Shown here: positions 35,436-47,495 of the stretch, piece by piece
Position numbering within the stretch: the first letter of the stretch is position 1
Layout of the letters: every line of letters begins with the position of its first letter
The notes under the pieces: model-generated
The model's input: the letters and a program-made list of their open reading frames with translations, nothing else
What the model was told of the DNA's origin: nothing
The model's database searches: none
Made by a program: the position numbers and the translations under genes
DNA from: Pagrus major
Taxonomy: Eukaryota; Chordata; Actinopteri; Spariformes; Sparidae
Reading direction: 5' to 3'
Assembly (NCBI RefSeq): GCF_040436345.1
Contig: NC_133216.1
Span: 40,001-104,000 of the forward strand
DNA: 64,000 bases

Positions 35436-37782
35436 ATGATGATGATGATGATGATGATACTGAGGGTGTGTTTGTTTTATGTATCCAGACGTCCCTCTGA
35501 CAACAGCAGCTCCGTCTCCTCTCTGCTTCAGCGGAACAACCAGCTGAAGAAGACTACAGGAGAGGTACTGACTCACCTGCTGAGCAACACCTGCACATCA
35601 CCACTGCATCACACACGACTCGCATGTTAGTCTGGGCGAGCAGCATGAATCAGTGTTGACACGTCGAATAACAACATCGAGCCGTTCTTCAGCTTGTTCT
35701 GAGAAAACGTGTCAAACATCGAGTGTGAAACTGAAATGTAAAAAATACAGTGAAAGTCAGGCTCAGCCATCATCTCCTGATGATATAAAGTCAGGCTCAG
35801 CCATCATCTCCTCCTGATGATATAAAGTCAGGCTCAGCCATCATCTCCTCCTGATGATATAAAGTCAGGCTCAGTCATCATCTCCTCCTGATGATATAAA
35901 GTCAGGCTCAGCCATCATCTCCTCCTGATGATATAAAGTCAGGCTCAGCCATCATCTCCTCCTGATGATATAAAGTCAGGCTCAGTCATCGTCTCCTCCT
36001 GATGATATAAAGTCAGGCTCAGCCATCATCTCCTCCTGATGATATAAAGTCAGGCTCAGCCATCATCTCCTCCTGATGATATAAAGTCAGGCTCAGTCTC
36101 GTAGTCCACAGAACATTTCTGGAGCTTCACAGTAAAACACTCTGGGTGTTTTATACTCTGGGGGGATGATGTCTCCATAAATCACTCCTCACATGTGCAG
36201 AACTTGCCTTAGAAACATCATGTTTTAGAGTTTTCTCAGTATCACAGTGATCCGGTGACAGTCGTCTGTACATCCACAGGTTCACTGCTAACAGGAAGTG
36301 CTAACAGCTGATTCTGCTGAGTTTTTATGGAGTTTGGGAGTTTTTCTTTTTGGCTTCTTTTTTGGTTGTTTGTCTGTTTAAATCATCTCCAGCTGCTTCA
36401 GCTGTTCAGCAGAACGCTGCAACTCTGTTTCACTGTGAAGCTCCAGAAATGTTCTGTGGACTTTGAGACTTGTGCACATTAACACTCGTCCTTCAACACG
36501 TCTGTGTGAACTCACATGAACATTCGTCCTCTCACTCTTCTTCTGTGTTTCTGTCAGTTGGCCTATCAGGTGGTGGAGCTGCAGCAGCAGATTAAAATCA
36601 AAGAATGTGTTCTGGAGGAGCAGCATGCCAGGTGAGTCACACGCACACCCGAACCTGTCTGCTCACCTGTCTGCTCTGATCAGGAGGATGCCGGCAGCTG
36701 ATTGGTTCAGTCTCGTCAGGTGTCAGTAGATGAAGGTGTTGATAAACTGTTTCCTCAGAGTGAGTAGTTAGAGACAGAGAGGAGGAGGAGGAGGAGGAGG
36801 ATGTGAGAGCAGAATTCAGTCATTCAACAAAAAAAAGTTTTTCTTTCGTTGTCTTCAAAATGGCCGCAGCATCTGTCAGGAGAAACACTGTGAAGTTATT
36901 TGTGTGAACTGACCCTTTAACCCTGCGGTGCTCTCTGCCATCAGACTGTCGGAGGAGGAGCAGCGGCTGGCGGGAGCGCTTGATGCTCGTCAGGAGCTGC
37001 AGGAGCGGGTGGGGCATGTTCAGGAGGAGAACGGGGCGTTAAAGATGGAGTACGACGCCCTGCTGGAGCGACAGAGGGAGGCGGAGACGAGACTGAGGGA
37101 GCAGAAGGTGAAAGGAGGACACCTGCTGGAGGACATGATCCACCTGAAAAAACAAGCTGCTGCACGCATGAACAGCCGCAACGAACGCAGGTCCAGGTAC
37201 CTGAACACACCCGCACACCTGTCCAGGTACCTGAACACACCTGAACACACCTGAACACACCTGTACTGTCTGTCTGTTTCCATCAGAGCTCGAGAAGCGA
37301 ACCTGCAGAAGGAGCTGCAGACTGCTGCCAGGTCAAAGGTCACCGTGGACAGGTAACCTGCCGGGTCCCGTCAGTCTGTGTCTCTGGATCCATGACTGAG
37401 CTGTGCTTGTATAAATATCCAGAATCTACCAGAATATTTCAATGTCGATGTGTCCCCCGTCTTCACACTGAGTTCTGTCCCGGTCTGATGTCCAGACCCG
37501 TTTCCTCTTACGTCAGGGGGCAGATCCAGTTGAGCTGAGCCCTGTTGCCCCCTGTGATCCAAAGTCCCGGTCCAGACTCCAGGGCCTCTGGCTCCACAGC
37601 TAACTGAGCCATGAGTTAATAATGAGATGATGGTCTTTGTGTTTCAGTTGTTCGAGCGCTCCGACCTCCAGATCCACGTCTCCAAAGAAGGAAAACCACG
37701 ACCCAGAGTCCACCGAGAGACGACACACCAGACTGTTCAGGTGAGACGCCTGAAGCTAACTCACTGCTGCAAACCTCCGTCG

Positions 37783-37813
<31 letters not shown>

Positions 37814-38986
37814 CTTCTTCTTCTTCTTCTTCTTCTTCTTCTTCTTCTTCTTCTTCATCTTCTTCTTCTTCTTCTTCTCCTCCATCTTCTTCTTCTTCTT
37901 CTTCTCCTCCATCTTCTTCTTCTTCTTCTTCTCCTCCATCTTCTTCTTCTTCTTCTTCTTCTTCTTCTTCTTCTTCATCTTCTTCTTCTTCTTCTTCTCC
38001 TCCATCTTCTTCTTCTTCTTCTTCTCCTCCATCTTCTTCTTCTTCTTCTTCTCCGTCTTCTTCTTCTTCTCCATCTTCTTCTTCTTCTTCTTCTCCGTCT
38101 TCTTCTTCTTCTCCTTCTTCTTCTTCTTCTTCTTCTTCTTCTTCTTCTTCTTCTTCTTCTTCCTCTGAGGTCAGTTTGTCTCGTTCCGTCAGGTCGGCGT
38201 CGGCGACGTCACCGAGGATCCTCAGCTCCATCAGAGAGCTGTTTGAGTGAGTCGTCACTTCCTGCTCCTTCATGTTGGATCATTTCTGATGTTGATCATT
38301 CAGATGTTTGACTGTGTGAAGGACTCGCTGCTCATCAGCTGTTAATGAATCTGAAGGTCATGTGACTGTGTGTGATGTCAGCAGGAAGAGGCGTGGCCAC
38401 TCAGTGTGCAGCCTGGAGGAGGATCTGATGTGTCCTGTAGGAATCTGTCTGTCAGCCAGAGTCCCAGTGAGAGCTCGACAAGTCCTGGTAATACAACCAG
38501 TACACAGAGTACACAGAGTACACACAGTACACAACAGTACACAGAGTACACAAGAGTACACAACCAGTACACAACACGTTCACCCACATGTCACTAATAT
38601 GTTTGTCTGTTCTGGAGGTAACGATGCTGAAAGTTCCCATGATGCTTTGAGAGATGTAGACAGGAAGTATCTGGTTTTGGAGCAGATGTTTTTCAGCCGG
38701 CAGATTTGTTTATTTATAATTAATCATTTTTATGTTTTTGTTGAAAATATTGACAGTATTTAATTAAGAAAACAAACCAAACCAAACCAGCTTCATACAT
38801 TAACAACAGGCTCGTCTGGACTTCGGTTCTGTGACTGAAGAGATTCTGTTCTCATACCGAGCCTCTGTCTCCCCCCTGTGGACATAAAACAACCTGCAGC
38901 AATAACCAATCATCAGCATTCATCAATACTTTGGTTCTGATCCATCAGTTTGTCGCTGAAACATTTTTATCTGGTTTGTATCTGCA

Positions 38987-39071
<85 letters not shown>

Positions 39072-42000
39072 GAGGGTTCCTGTGTGTGTGACAAAGAGCT
39101 CCTCTGTCTGCGTCTCATTACCCATCATGCCTCTCTGTCACATCTTAAAGACGCAGCAGTGAGCTCGTCGTCGCTCACGCCTCCTCCACAGGACGACGAG
39201 CGTCTCCCAGCGTTTGTCTGGAGCGTCACACGAGTTGTGACGATACTCTCCCGTCCTCCACTGTCCTGCTGCAGCACTGCCCCCCCCCTCCGTCCCTGAG
39301 CCGAGGTGTAGTTTCACCTCCTGAGCAGAGAACAGTAGAAACTAAAGCAGAAACGGAGTCACAGAACCGGAGTCACAGAACCAGAGTCACAGAACCGGAG
39401 TCACATTACGGATGAAGGAGATGTAAACAGAACATGTCCACCACCTGTTGACTGTTCCCTGCTCTCTGTCTGTCAGGAGGCCCATGAGCAAGGCATCAAC
39501 GCTGTGAGGTTCAGCTCCAGTTCAGACCTGTTGGCCACCGGAGGGACAGACAGAGTCATCAAGCTGTGGGAGGTCAGAGCAGGTACAGACTGTTGTTTTC
39601 ATTATCAGAGCTATGACGTCGTTAATGATGGTGTTGTGACCTCACTGATGATGTCATCAGGCTCGCTGACTCACAGAGCCACTCTGGAAGGCAGCACGGA
39701 GGGAGTCACCTGCGTCGACTTCAACCCGATGGTAAGAACGAGCTCGTGGTTCAAAGGTCTGCTGGTGAGTTAAAGGAGCAGTCTAATGTTTTACGCGCTG
39801 ATGTCTGTGGACTCTGTTCAGGGTCTGAGGATCCTCGCAGCCTCGTACGATAAGTCGGCCTTGTTGTGGCAGCGAGACGAGTCCGTTCCCAAGGTAACCA
39901 CGACAACCAGCGTGCAACCAAACTACATCAACATTTTCACATTTAACCCCGAACATCAGCAGCCTCAGGAACAACGGCAACATCTGACGTCCGTCTCACC
40001 TGTCTGTCTCACCTGTCTGTCTCACCTGTCTGTCTCACCTGTCTCCCCTGTCTGTCTCCCCGTCTGTCTCACCTGTCTGTCTCACCTGTCCCCCTGTCTG
40101 TCTCACCTGTCTGTCTCCCCTGTCCGTCTTACCTGTCCCCCTGTCTGTCTCACCTGTCTGTCTCCCCTGTCTGTCTCACCTGTCTCACCTGTCTCAGCTG
40201 ACTCTAACAGGTCACAGCAGGAAGGTGACGGCAGCGAGGTTCAGCAGTTTACCTCATCAGGTGGTGACGGGCAGCGCAGACAGAACCATCAGACTGTGGG
40301 ACCTCCACAGAGCCGCCTGTGAGTCTCATCAATCACTGATCAATAACTGATCAATGGCTCGTCTCAGGGACTGATGAAGGCACACCTCTCTGTGCAGGTG
40401 TGCAGGTAGCTGACGTGGCGTCGTACTGCAGCGACCTGGTCTGTTCTGAGAACTCCATCATCAGTGGACACTACGACTGTAAGATCAGAGTCTGGGACAC
40501 CAGGTAACCCTTCACTCCTTCACTCCTTCACTCCTTCACCACTTCACTCCTTCACTCCTTCACTTCTTCACCACTTCACTCCTTCACCACTTCACTCCTT
40601 CGCTTCTTCATTCCTTCACTCCTTCACCACTTCACTCCTTCATTTCTTCATTCCTTCACTCCTTCACCACTTCACTCCTTCACCACTTCATTCCTTCACT
40701 CCTTCACCACTTCACTCCTTCCCTACTTCACTCCTTCACCACATCACCACTTCACTCCTTCACTCCTTCCCCACTTCACTCCTTCACCACTTCACTCCTT
40801 CACTTCTTCACCACTTCACTCCTTCACCACTTCACTCCTTCACCACTTCACTCCTTCCCCACTTCATTCCTTTGCCGCCTTCACCACTTCACTCCTTCAC
40901 CACTTCACTCCTTCCCCACTTCATTCCTTTACGCCTTCACCACTTCACTCCTTCACTTCTTCATTCCTTCACTCCTTCACCACTTCATTCCTTCACTCCT
41001 TCACCACTTCACTCCTTCACCACTTCATTCCTTCACTCCTTAACCACTTCACTCCTTCTCCACTTCAGTCCTTCACCACTTAACTCCTTCCCCACTTCAC
41101 TCCTTCACCACATCACCACTTCACTCCTTCCCCACTTCACTCCTTCACCACTTCACTCCTTCACTTCTTCCCCACTTCATTCCTTCCCCACTTCATTCCT
41201 TTACGCCTTCACCACTTCACTCCTTCACCACTTCACCACTTCACTCCTTCACCACTTCACTCCTTCACTTCTTCCCCACTTCATTCCTTCCCCACTTCAT
41301 TCCTTTACGCCTTCACCACTTCACTTCTTCACCCCTTCACCACTTCACTCCTTCCCCACTTCATTCCTTTACGCCTTCACCACTTCACTCCTTCACCACT
41401 TCACTCCTTCCCCACTTCATTCCTTTACGCCTTCACCACTTCACTCCTTCACCACTTCACCACTTCACTCCTTCCCGACTTCATTCCTTTACGCCTTCAC
41501 CACTTCACTCCTTCACCACTTCACTCCTTCCCCACTTCATTCCTTTACGCCTTCACCACTTCACTCCTTCACCACTTCATTCCTTTACGCCTTCACCACT
41601 TCACTCCTTCACCACTTCACCACTTCACTCCTTCCCCACTTCATTCCTTTACGCCTTCACCACTTCACTCTTTCCCCACTTCATTCCTTCACTCCTTCAC
41701 TCCTTTACCACTTCACCACTTCACTTCTTCACCACTTCACTCCTTCCCCACTTCATTCCTTTACGCCTTCACCACTTCACTCCTTCCCCACTTCATTCCT
41801 TCACTCCTTCACTCCTTTACCACTTCACCACTTCACTTCTTCACCACTTCACCACTTCACTCCTTCCCCACTTCATTCCTTTACGCCTTCACCACTTCCC
41901 TCCTTTACCACTTCACTCCTTCCCCACTTCATTCCTTTACGCCTTCACCACTTCACTCCTTCACCACTTCACCACTTCCCTCCTTCACCACTTCACTCCT

Positions 42001-44982
42001 TCACCACTTCACCACTTCACTCCTTCCCCACTTCATTCCTTTACGCCTTCCCCACTTCATTTCTGGGCCCTAAACAGGAAGTTAGCTGGGCCCTAAACAG
42101 GAAGTTAGCTGGGCCCTAAACAGGAAGTTAGCTGGGCGCTAAACAGGAAGTTAGCTGGGCGCTAAACAGGAAGTTAGCTGGGCGCTAAACAGGAAGTTAG
42201 CCTGCTCAGTTGGTTCAGTCTCTCTGAGCCGCACAACACAGAACATGCTAACGCTACTGAGCAGCTTTCATAGGAAGGAGCGGGGCTCCGCCTCCAACAC
42301 TGTGCCCAGGTTTAATATGACGTCACACCTCAGCTCTTCATCACTGAGCTCTTCATCACTGAGCTCTTCATCACTGAGCTCCTCATCACTGAGCCCCCCC
42401 CCCCCCCCCGACACCTCTCATTCATCCTCCTGACTGTTTCCACAGCGACTCCTCATCTCCCTCTGTTACCTAGCAACAGCCCCCTCCTCCTCTGACTCCT
42501 CCTGCCTGTAGAATCAGAAGCAGCGATGATTGACAGCCCTGTCCTCCAATCACACACCGGCATCGAGCAGCGAGCGGTCTGGTCACATGTTAAAGGAGCA
42601 GTCTGTAGTTTTAAAGAAGAAATTCAAAGTCAGAATTTTAATATTCACAATATTAATGAGTAGTAACACAAACTGTCTCCATCAGTGAATAAACCAGCTG
42701 TTCTCAGAGGAAATAAGGTCCCAGAGCAGTGTTTGAAGATAGAAAGGTGGCAGGGTCCGCCACATATAAACACAGTACAACAGTATAAACTGTGTTGTTC
42801 TTTAAGGTCAGTTTGTTTATCAGTTTTTTCAGCTATGACGTCATGAAGATGATCTTCCGCCCTGATGGACCACGACAGAGAACAGAAGGATAATAAGATG
42901 TGTGCTACACAAACCACAGTCCAGCATAAAGACTGTCAGATAAACAGGAGGGGTTAAATAACAAACATGGCGGCGTCATAGCACCGAGGATGTCACCAAC
43001 AGGAAGTTCTGATTCTCAGCGGAACCTAGTTTTTAATTGTGATGTTTAAAGACGTTCATCAACGAGCAGACGAGCTGTTTGAAGAAGAATTCAAATGATG
43101 CGATTACAGAAGCAGTAAAAAACCTGGAAACGAGTTGTCGTCTGTACACGTCTGGTTCCCTCGTCTGAGAGTTAATGTGTTTCTGTGTTTAGCTCAAGTT
43201 TAAGAGATTTTCAGCGGTTGCTAACAAGCGTCTGAATGAGACTACAGAGGTTGTCGGGGACATTAAACGTCCTCACAGCGAACACGGAGACTCATCTGCT
43301 CACTAGTCCGTCTTTACAGGCCACTTTAGTTACACACTGTTCTGACTCTGACTTTACAACTCGTACATTGATCAGTTTATAGAAACCTGGATAGTAATTG
43401 TGCAGTAAGACGCTCAGTGGTGGAGACGTTTAAGTCCTGTGACCGTGATGTCGTCTGTTTGTAGCCTAGCATTAGCTTTTTACTGCTACACATGTAATTT
43501 GTGTTCATGTGGAGATTATCTGGATGAACAAACCAGAATATCATAAACTTTTATTTTCGGCAATAATCCAAACTGAACTGAAACATGTTCGTCCTTGTGT
43601 TGCTGTGGAGGGAAGCGATGCTACCGTCAGTCACCCTGCAGCTCTGTGTGTCTTCTGTCAGGACGGTCAGCTGTGTTCAGGAGCTTCCCGCTCAGGGTAA
43701 AGTCACCTCATTGGACATCAGCGCCGACCATCGCCAGCTGCTCAGCTGTTGCCGTGACGACTGCTTGCAGCTGGTCGACCTGAGGAGGTGGAGCAACGAC
43801 CGCGTGTGCTTCAGGTAGAAACACGAGGCGTTAACGAGGCGAGTGCGTCTCTGGTGAGTGTTCGTTCACTGACCCTGTGTGTTTGTGTCCGTCAGAGCCG
43901 AGGGCTTCAAATGTGGCAGCGACAGCACCAAAGCTGTGATCAGGTGAGTTACCTGCACGTCAGCTATCCAGGTATATTATGTGAAAGATATTGAGATATG
44001 ATTTGAAGGTCGTATCTCTCCAGACGTCCTCTCAACGATCTGACGCTCTGAACATTGTCTTCTGTCATCGTGAGAACAGTTTAGATGAGGAGGAGGAATC
44101 TGATTAAAAACTGCCGTGAGACTAAAATAGATGAGATGTAACTAATAACGATATTATCAATATATATGAAAAATATCTGCTGTGAAAAAGCTCCAGATGA
44201 ATCAAGTCATCTCATGACACTTTCAGTCGGTCGAGACGCTTTAATCCTTTTTTAGGCCAAGATTCTGATTAATGAGTGTTCTGATGGGACGATACAAGAT
44301 TTGATCACAGATCGAGATGAAAACAGTTAGGATGAGTTGATGGTGGCGAGTTTTTATTATCGTCGTAGTCGTGAATCGAGATATTTGTGATAATCCTCAC
44401 GAGAGCGAGTTAAGAAACCGTCCATTTCCAATACTTGTTTGGAAGCTGAAGTGATTCCATTAGTTTTTTTCCTGATTAGTGGGATCACATCGTGTTGTTC
44501 TGTGGAGGATAATCACAACATGATATATTCAGGTTGACCCATTTTCCAGTTCTGATGCTGCGAAGCTTCAAGATTCAGGTTAGAAACAAGATCCAGTGAA
44601 TACAAATCAGGATGTCACAGTGAAACACTCCTCTCACTCTCTGAGCGACAACGCAGAGTTTAAATTGATACTTTGATCAGTTAGTAATTATCTGGTTTTT
44701 CTTCCTGGTTGATTAAAAATATAATACATTAAGACATCCGGGGGGAAAAAGTCTGATTATCTACGTAATCTGATTACTCTGAGAGGAGGAGACGTCGTGA
44801 TGAGACGATTATGACCTGGTGGAGATCGATGATCACAAGATTCCACCAGAGAGCTGAGAGATGAAAACAGCCGAGAGACGAGATGCTGCGTGCATCATTT
44901 TCTGCAGTTTCCATGACAACAGCAGGACCAGGATGCTGCGTGTCTCTGACAGAAACACTAAATATATAAATGTGTTTCCACC

Positions 44983-45060
<78 letters not shown>

Positions 45061-46761
45061 CAGACAGTCGGGGTTCTCTGGTGGTTCTCTGGTGGTTCTC
45101 TGGTGGTTCTCTGGTGGTTCCTCACAGAAACAATCGTGAACTGCTGGTTCATCATCATAAATCCAAACACACACAGCTGTCCATGTTTCATGCTGAACAA
45201 CAGTTACAGTTTGTAGTTTGGTTCCAGTTAAAGGAGAAAACCGAGCCGTTCTGACAGAACCTGTGGTTGTAGAGCAGCGACCCGGGAAGTCCGCTGGGTG
45301 CACGTACGATGCAGAGCGGCTCTGCTCCGTCGTCCGTCAACCCCACCGGCTCTGAGTGCAGCAGCACCGGACAGCTGCAGCTGAGACAGAAGAGTTCCTG
45401 CGATAATTACAGAGTCACGTGCGACCGCAGTTACACAACGACAAGTGTTCACCAGGTGTTGTGTTGATGTTCAACTTCCTGTTGCTCTGTGCTGAATGCA
45501 GCTGAACTGATACACAACACAGCAGATACACAACACAGCAGATACACAACGCAGCGGATACACAACACAGCAGATACACAACACAGCAGATACACAACGC
45601 AGCGGATACACAACACAGCAGATACACAGTGCAGCAGATACACAACACAGCAGATACACAACACAGCAGATACACAACGCAGTAGATACACAGTGCAGTA
45701 GATACACAGTGCAGCAGATACACAACGCAGGAGATACACAACACAGGAGATACACAACACAGCAGATACACAGTGCAGCAGATACACAACGCAGGAGATA
45801 CACAACGCAGGAGATACACAACGCAGCAGATACACAACGCAGCAGATACACAACGCGGGAGATACACAACACAGCAGATACACAACGCAGCAGATACACA
45901 ACACAGCGGATACACAACGCAGCGGATACACAACGCAGCGGATACACAGCGCGGCGGATACACAGCGCGGCGGATACACAGCGCAGCAGTGAAGTACACT
46001 GGAGACGAGAGCAGAACCTTTCAGCTCCGCTGCCGGGTGGATCAGAGACGGAACCGAACACGGATCTGGTGTAATTTCGGCATTTGAAAGTTTTACAGCA
46101 GTTTTTTTTCTTTGAATTAAAATCTTCTGAAAACCAAATAAATATTTATTTATTAAACTTGTTTACTGATAATTTACGACCACACAACGTTTACAACTGC
46201 GCAGATTTGCTGGTCTTAAATTCTGACTTGACCTGTTGGTTTTGGGTTTTGGGTTTGGGTCTACAGAACTTGAGCTCAGCCAGGATCCTCCACATGGTTC
46301 TGGTTCTTCGTATGACCCTGTTAGAACAGTTCATCTCAGTCTAACCCGGCGTTCTTTCTCTCATCAGTCCAGACGGCTGCTTCCTCGCAGCCGGATCAGC
46401 AGATGGCGCCGTTTACATCTGGAATTTCTCCACTGGCAACCTGGAGACCCGCCTACCTGACCAACACAGGTAACCGACCAAAGAAACTGACCCGCTGATC
46501 GATACATGGGTCAGGTAGTCACAAGTGAAATCAGTTTTGGAGGATTTAATTTAATTTCCCTTTAAATCTCTGGACAACAGCAGAAAGGTCAGAGGTCACA
46601 GGACGCTGCCCCGAGGGAATAAATGTTGTACTGTTCCTTTAATGACCCGTCTCCTGTCTCTCTTTAGTTCGTCCATCAGCGCCGTGTCCTGGTCTCTGTC
46701 CGGCGAACACGTCGTCAGCGTGGATAAGAGAGGGCTGGCCGTCCTCTGGAGCGACATCTGA
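33791..46761 (+). CDS. atg16l2: ATG16L2 homologue, ATG5-binding coiled-coil/WD40 protein
   Basis: ATG16L2 binds ATG12-ATG5 through an N-terminal helix and carries a seven-bladed WD40 propeller; it is the paralogue of ATG16L1 (family knowledge). Eighteen coding exons: 33791-33968, 35294-35351, 35489-35564, 36558-36631, 36945-37196, 37287-37352, 37648-37740, 38193-38246, 38382-38487, 39477-39582, 39661-39731, 39822-39893, 40198-40318, 40398-40503, 43662-43814, 43896-43943, 46368-46469, 46668-46761. All phases agree, giving 609 residues and stop. [16 protein letters not shown] (ATG5-binding helix), AYQVVE, RNERR, RSASATS, KRRGHS and [11 protein letters not shown] favour L2 over L1. Coiled coil about 105-235; WD40 from about 320, with [50 protein letters not shown] and [11 protein letters not shown]. 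Exon 9 has a tandem acceptor. Several introns are filled by tandem repeats. Confidence 0.96.
34084..35090. repeat. CCAAACTCCATT-type short repeats in both orientations (atg16l2 intron 1)
   Basis: Two direct copies (near 34085 and 34192, sharing CCATTTAAAAATCTGCCAAT) are followed by inverted copies (TTGAATGGAGTTTGG) near 34327, 34429 and 35064. They are the same family as the cluster in IWS1 intron 1. Confidence 0.85.
35371..35460. repeat. (GT)n(ATG)n compound microsatellite
   Basis: A GT run followed by ATG triplets in ATG16L2 intron 2, ending about 30 bp before exon 3. Confidence 0.95.
35755..36098 (-). repeat. 37-bp minisatellite array, about 9 copies (orientation B)
   Basis: Units read GTCAGGCTCAGCCATCATCT and continue CTCCTGATGATATAAA, the exact reverse complement of the array at 32583-33440. 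It sits in ATG16L2 intron 3. Confidence 0.98.
36103..36462. repeat. Inverted repeat with 36-bp arms
   Basis: Arms 36103-36138 and 36427-36462 are reverse complements with one mismatch (core GAACATTTCTGGAGCTTCAC). The spacer is about 288 bp. The left arm abuts the end of the 37-bp array, and the right arm lies about 95 bp before exon 4. It may be a MITE or a foldback within the pre-mRNA. Confidence 0.85.
37785..38163. repeat. Long (TTC)n / (GAA)n tract in atg16l2 intron 7
   Basis: About 380 bp of TTC triplets with CCTCCA, CAT and CCG interruptions fill most of the 452-bp intron 7. The tract ends about 30 bp before the exon 8 acceptor. Poly-Ser and poly-Glu/Lys frames across it are artefacts. 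Confidence 0.97.
38495..38575. repeat. Short AGTACACA-rich tandem repeat
   Basis: Imperfect ~10-bp units (AGTACACAG, AGTACACAAC) just after the exon 9 donor of ATG16L2. Confidence 0.8.
38989..39069. repeat. (CA)n microsatellite
   Basis: About 40 CA dinucleotides in ATG16L2 intron 9. Confidence 0.97.
39985..40195. repeat. CTGTCTGTCTCAC-type tandem repeat
   Basis: Irregular units of CACCTGTCTGTCTC fill the 3' half of ATG16L2 intron 12. They run straight into the exon 13 acceptor and so supply its pyrimidine tract. Confidence 0.9.
40508..42055. repeat. 1.5-kb TTCACTCC/TTCACCAC minisatellite in atg16l2 intron 14
   Basis: It starts five bases after the exon 14 donor. It is built from 8-9-bp words (CACTCCTT, CACCACTT, CCCCACTTCATTCCTTTACG) in higher-order blocks. 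There is no stop codon in one frame for 551 codons because period and composition exclude stops. The shared Leu/His/Phe/Ser composition shows no domain. Confidence 0.95.
42063..42205. repeat. 23-bp tandem repeat, about six copies
   Basis: The unit CTGGGCCCTAAACAGGAAGT ends in TAG, with a GGCCC to GGCGC change after the third copy. In ATG16L2 intron 14, directly after the TTCACTCC array. Confidence 0.95.
42330..42392. repeat. 15-bp tandem repeat, four copies
   Basis: The unit CTCTTCATCACTGAG, followed by a C-homopolymer of about 16 bases at 42394-42409. Confidence 0.9.
44985..45059. repeat. (CA)n microsatellite
   Basis: CA run in ATG16L2 intron 16, followed at 45070-45120 by four copies of a GGTTCTCTGGT unit. 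Confidence 0.97.
45510..45985. repeat. 16-bp minisatellite, about 29 copies
   Basis: Units of GATACACAACRCAGCA with R, GGAG and CGG variants, in ATG16L2 intron 16. Because 16 is not a multiple of three, all frames cycle through the same codons. This explains the overlapping open frames on both strands. Confidence 0.95.
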
Positions 46762-47234
46762 AGCAGCCAATCCACGAAGAGGTCACGTTGTCACGGCAAC
46801 AACAGGCCGCACCTCAGAAAACTGATCTGAGACGGGTCGAAGGGACATTTGGGTTTTGTTTTCTGTTAAACTTTGTTGACTGGACTTGTTGACTGGACAA
46901 CTTTCTGCTCGATGCCTTTTCTCATTTCTAACGAAACGCGACGAGGAAACGTTACAAACCACAAGTTCTGACGGCCCGTCGATCGATCCATCAGCTAATC
47001 AAACCAATTAATCGCCGGCTATTTTAATAACCAGCTCATCACTTAATCATTTTATAAGCAGAACCATCAGACGTGGTCCAGTTCAGCTTCTTCAGTCGGA
47101 CCATTCGCTGCCTCTCTTTGTCATTTCTGACAGTAAATGAAGAGTTCCTGTGTGTCGGACTGTTGGTTGGACAAAGGGACAGTTTGAAGACGTCACTTCG
47201 TCCTCTGGGAAATTATGATGAGCACTTTCATGTC

Positions 47235-47495
47235 TCCGGGCCGCCTGTCTGTCCGTCTGTCCACCTGCCTGTCTGTCTGCCTGTCTGCCTGTCTGTCCGT
47301 CTGTCCACCTGCCTGTCTGTCTGCCTGTCTGTCCGTCTGTCCACCTGTCTGTCCACCTGTCCACCTGTCCGTCTGTCCACCTGTCCGTCTGTCCACCTGC
47401 CTGTCTGTCCGCCTGTCTGTCTGTCTGTCTGTCCACCTGTCTGTCTGTCTGTCTGTCCACCTGCCTGTCTGTCCGCCTGTCTGTCTGTCTGTTAT
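47235..47495. repeat. CTGTCTGTCCACCTGC-type minisatellite
   Basis: Irregular units of CTGTCTGT, CTGTCCACC and CTGCCTGTC over about 260 bp downstream of ATG16L2. Confidence 0.95.

Noticed and set aside
40464-42119. 551-codon plus-strand open frame
   Set aside because: It is an intronic minisatellite between two ATG16L2 exons; composition is purely repeat-driven and no domain is visible.
45415-46061. Overlapping 176-196-codon Cys/Val-rich frames
   Set aside because: Produced by a 16-bp minisatellite read in all frames within an ATG16L2 intron.
33791-46761. Assignment as ATG16L1 instead of ATG16L2
   Set aside because: Several motifs ([29 protein letters not shown]) match what I recall for ATG16L2 and not ATG16L1.
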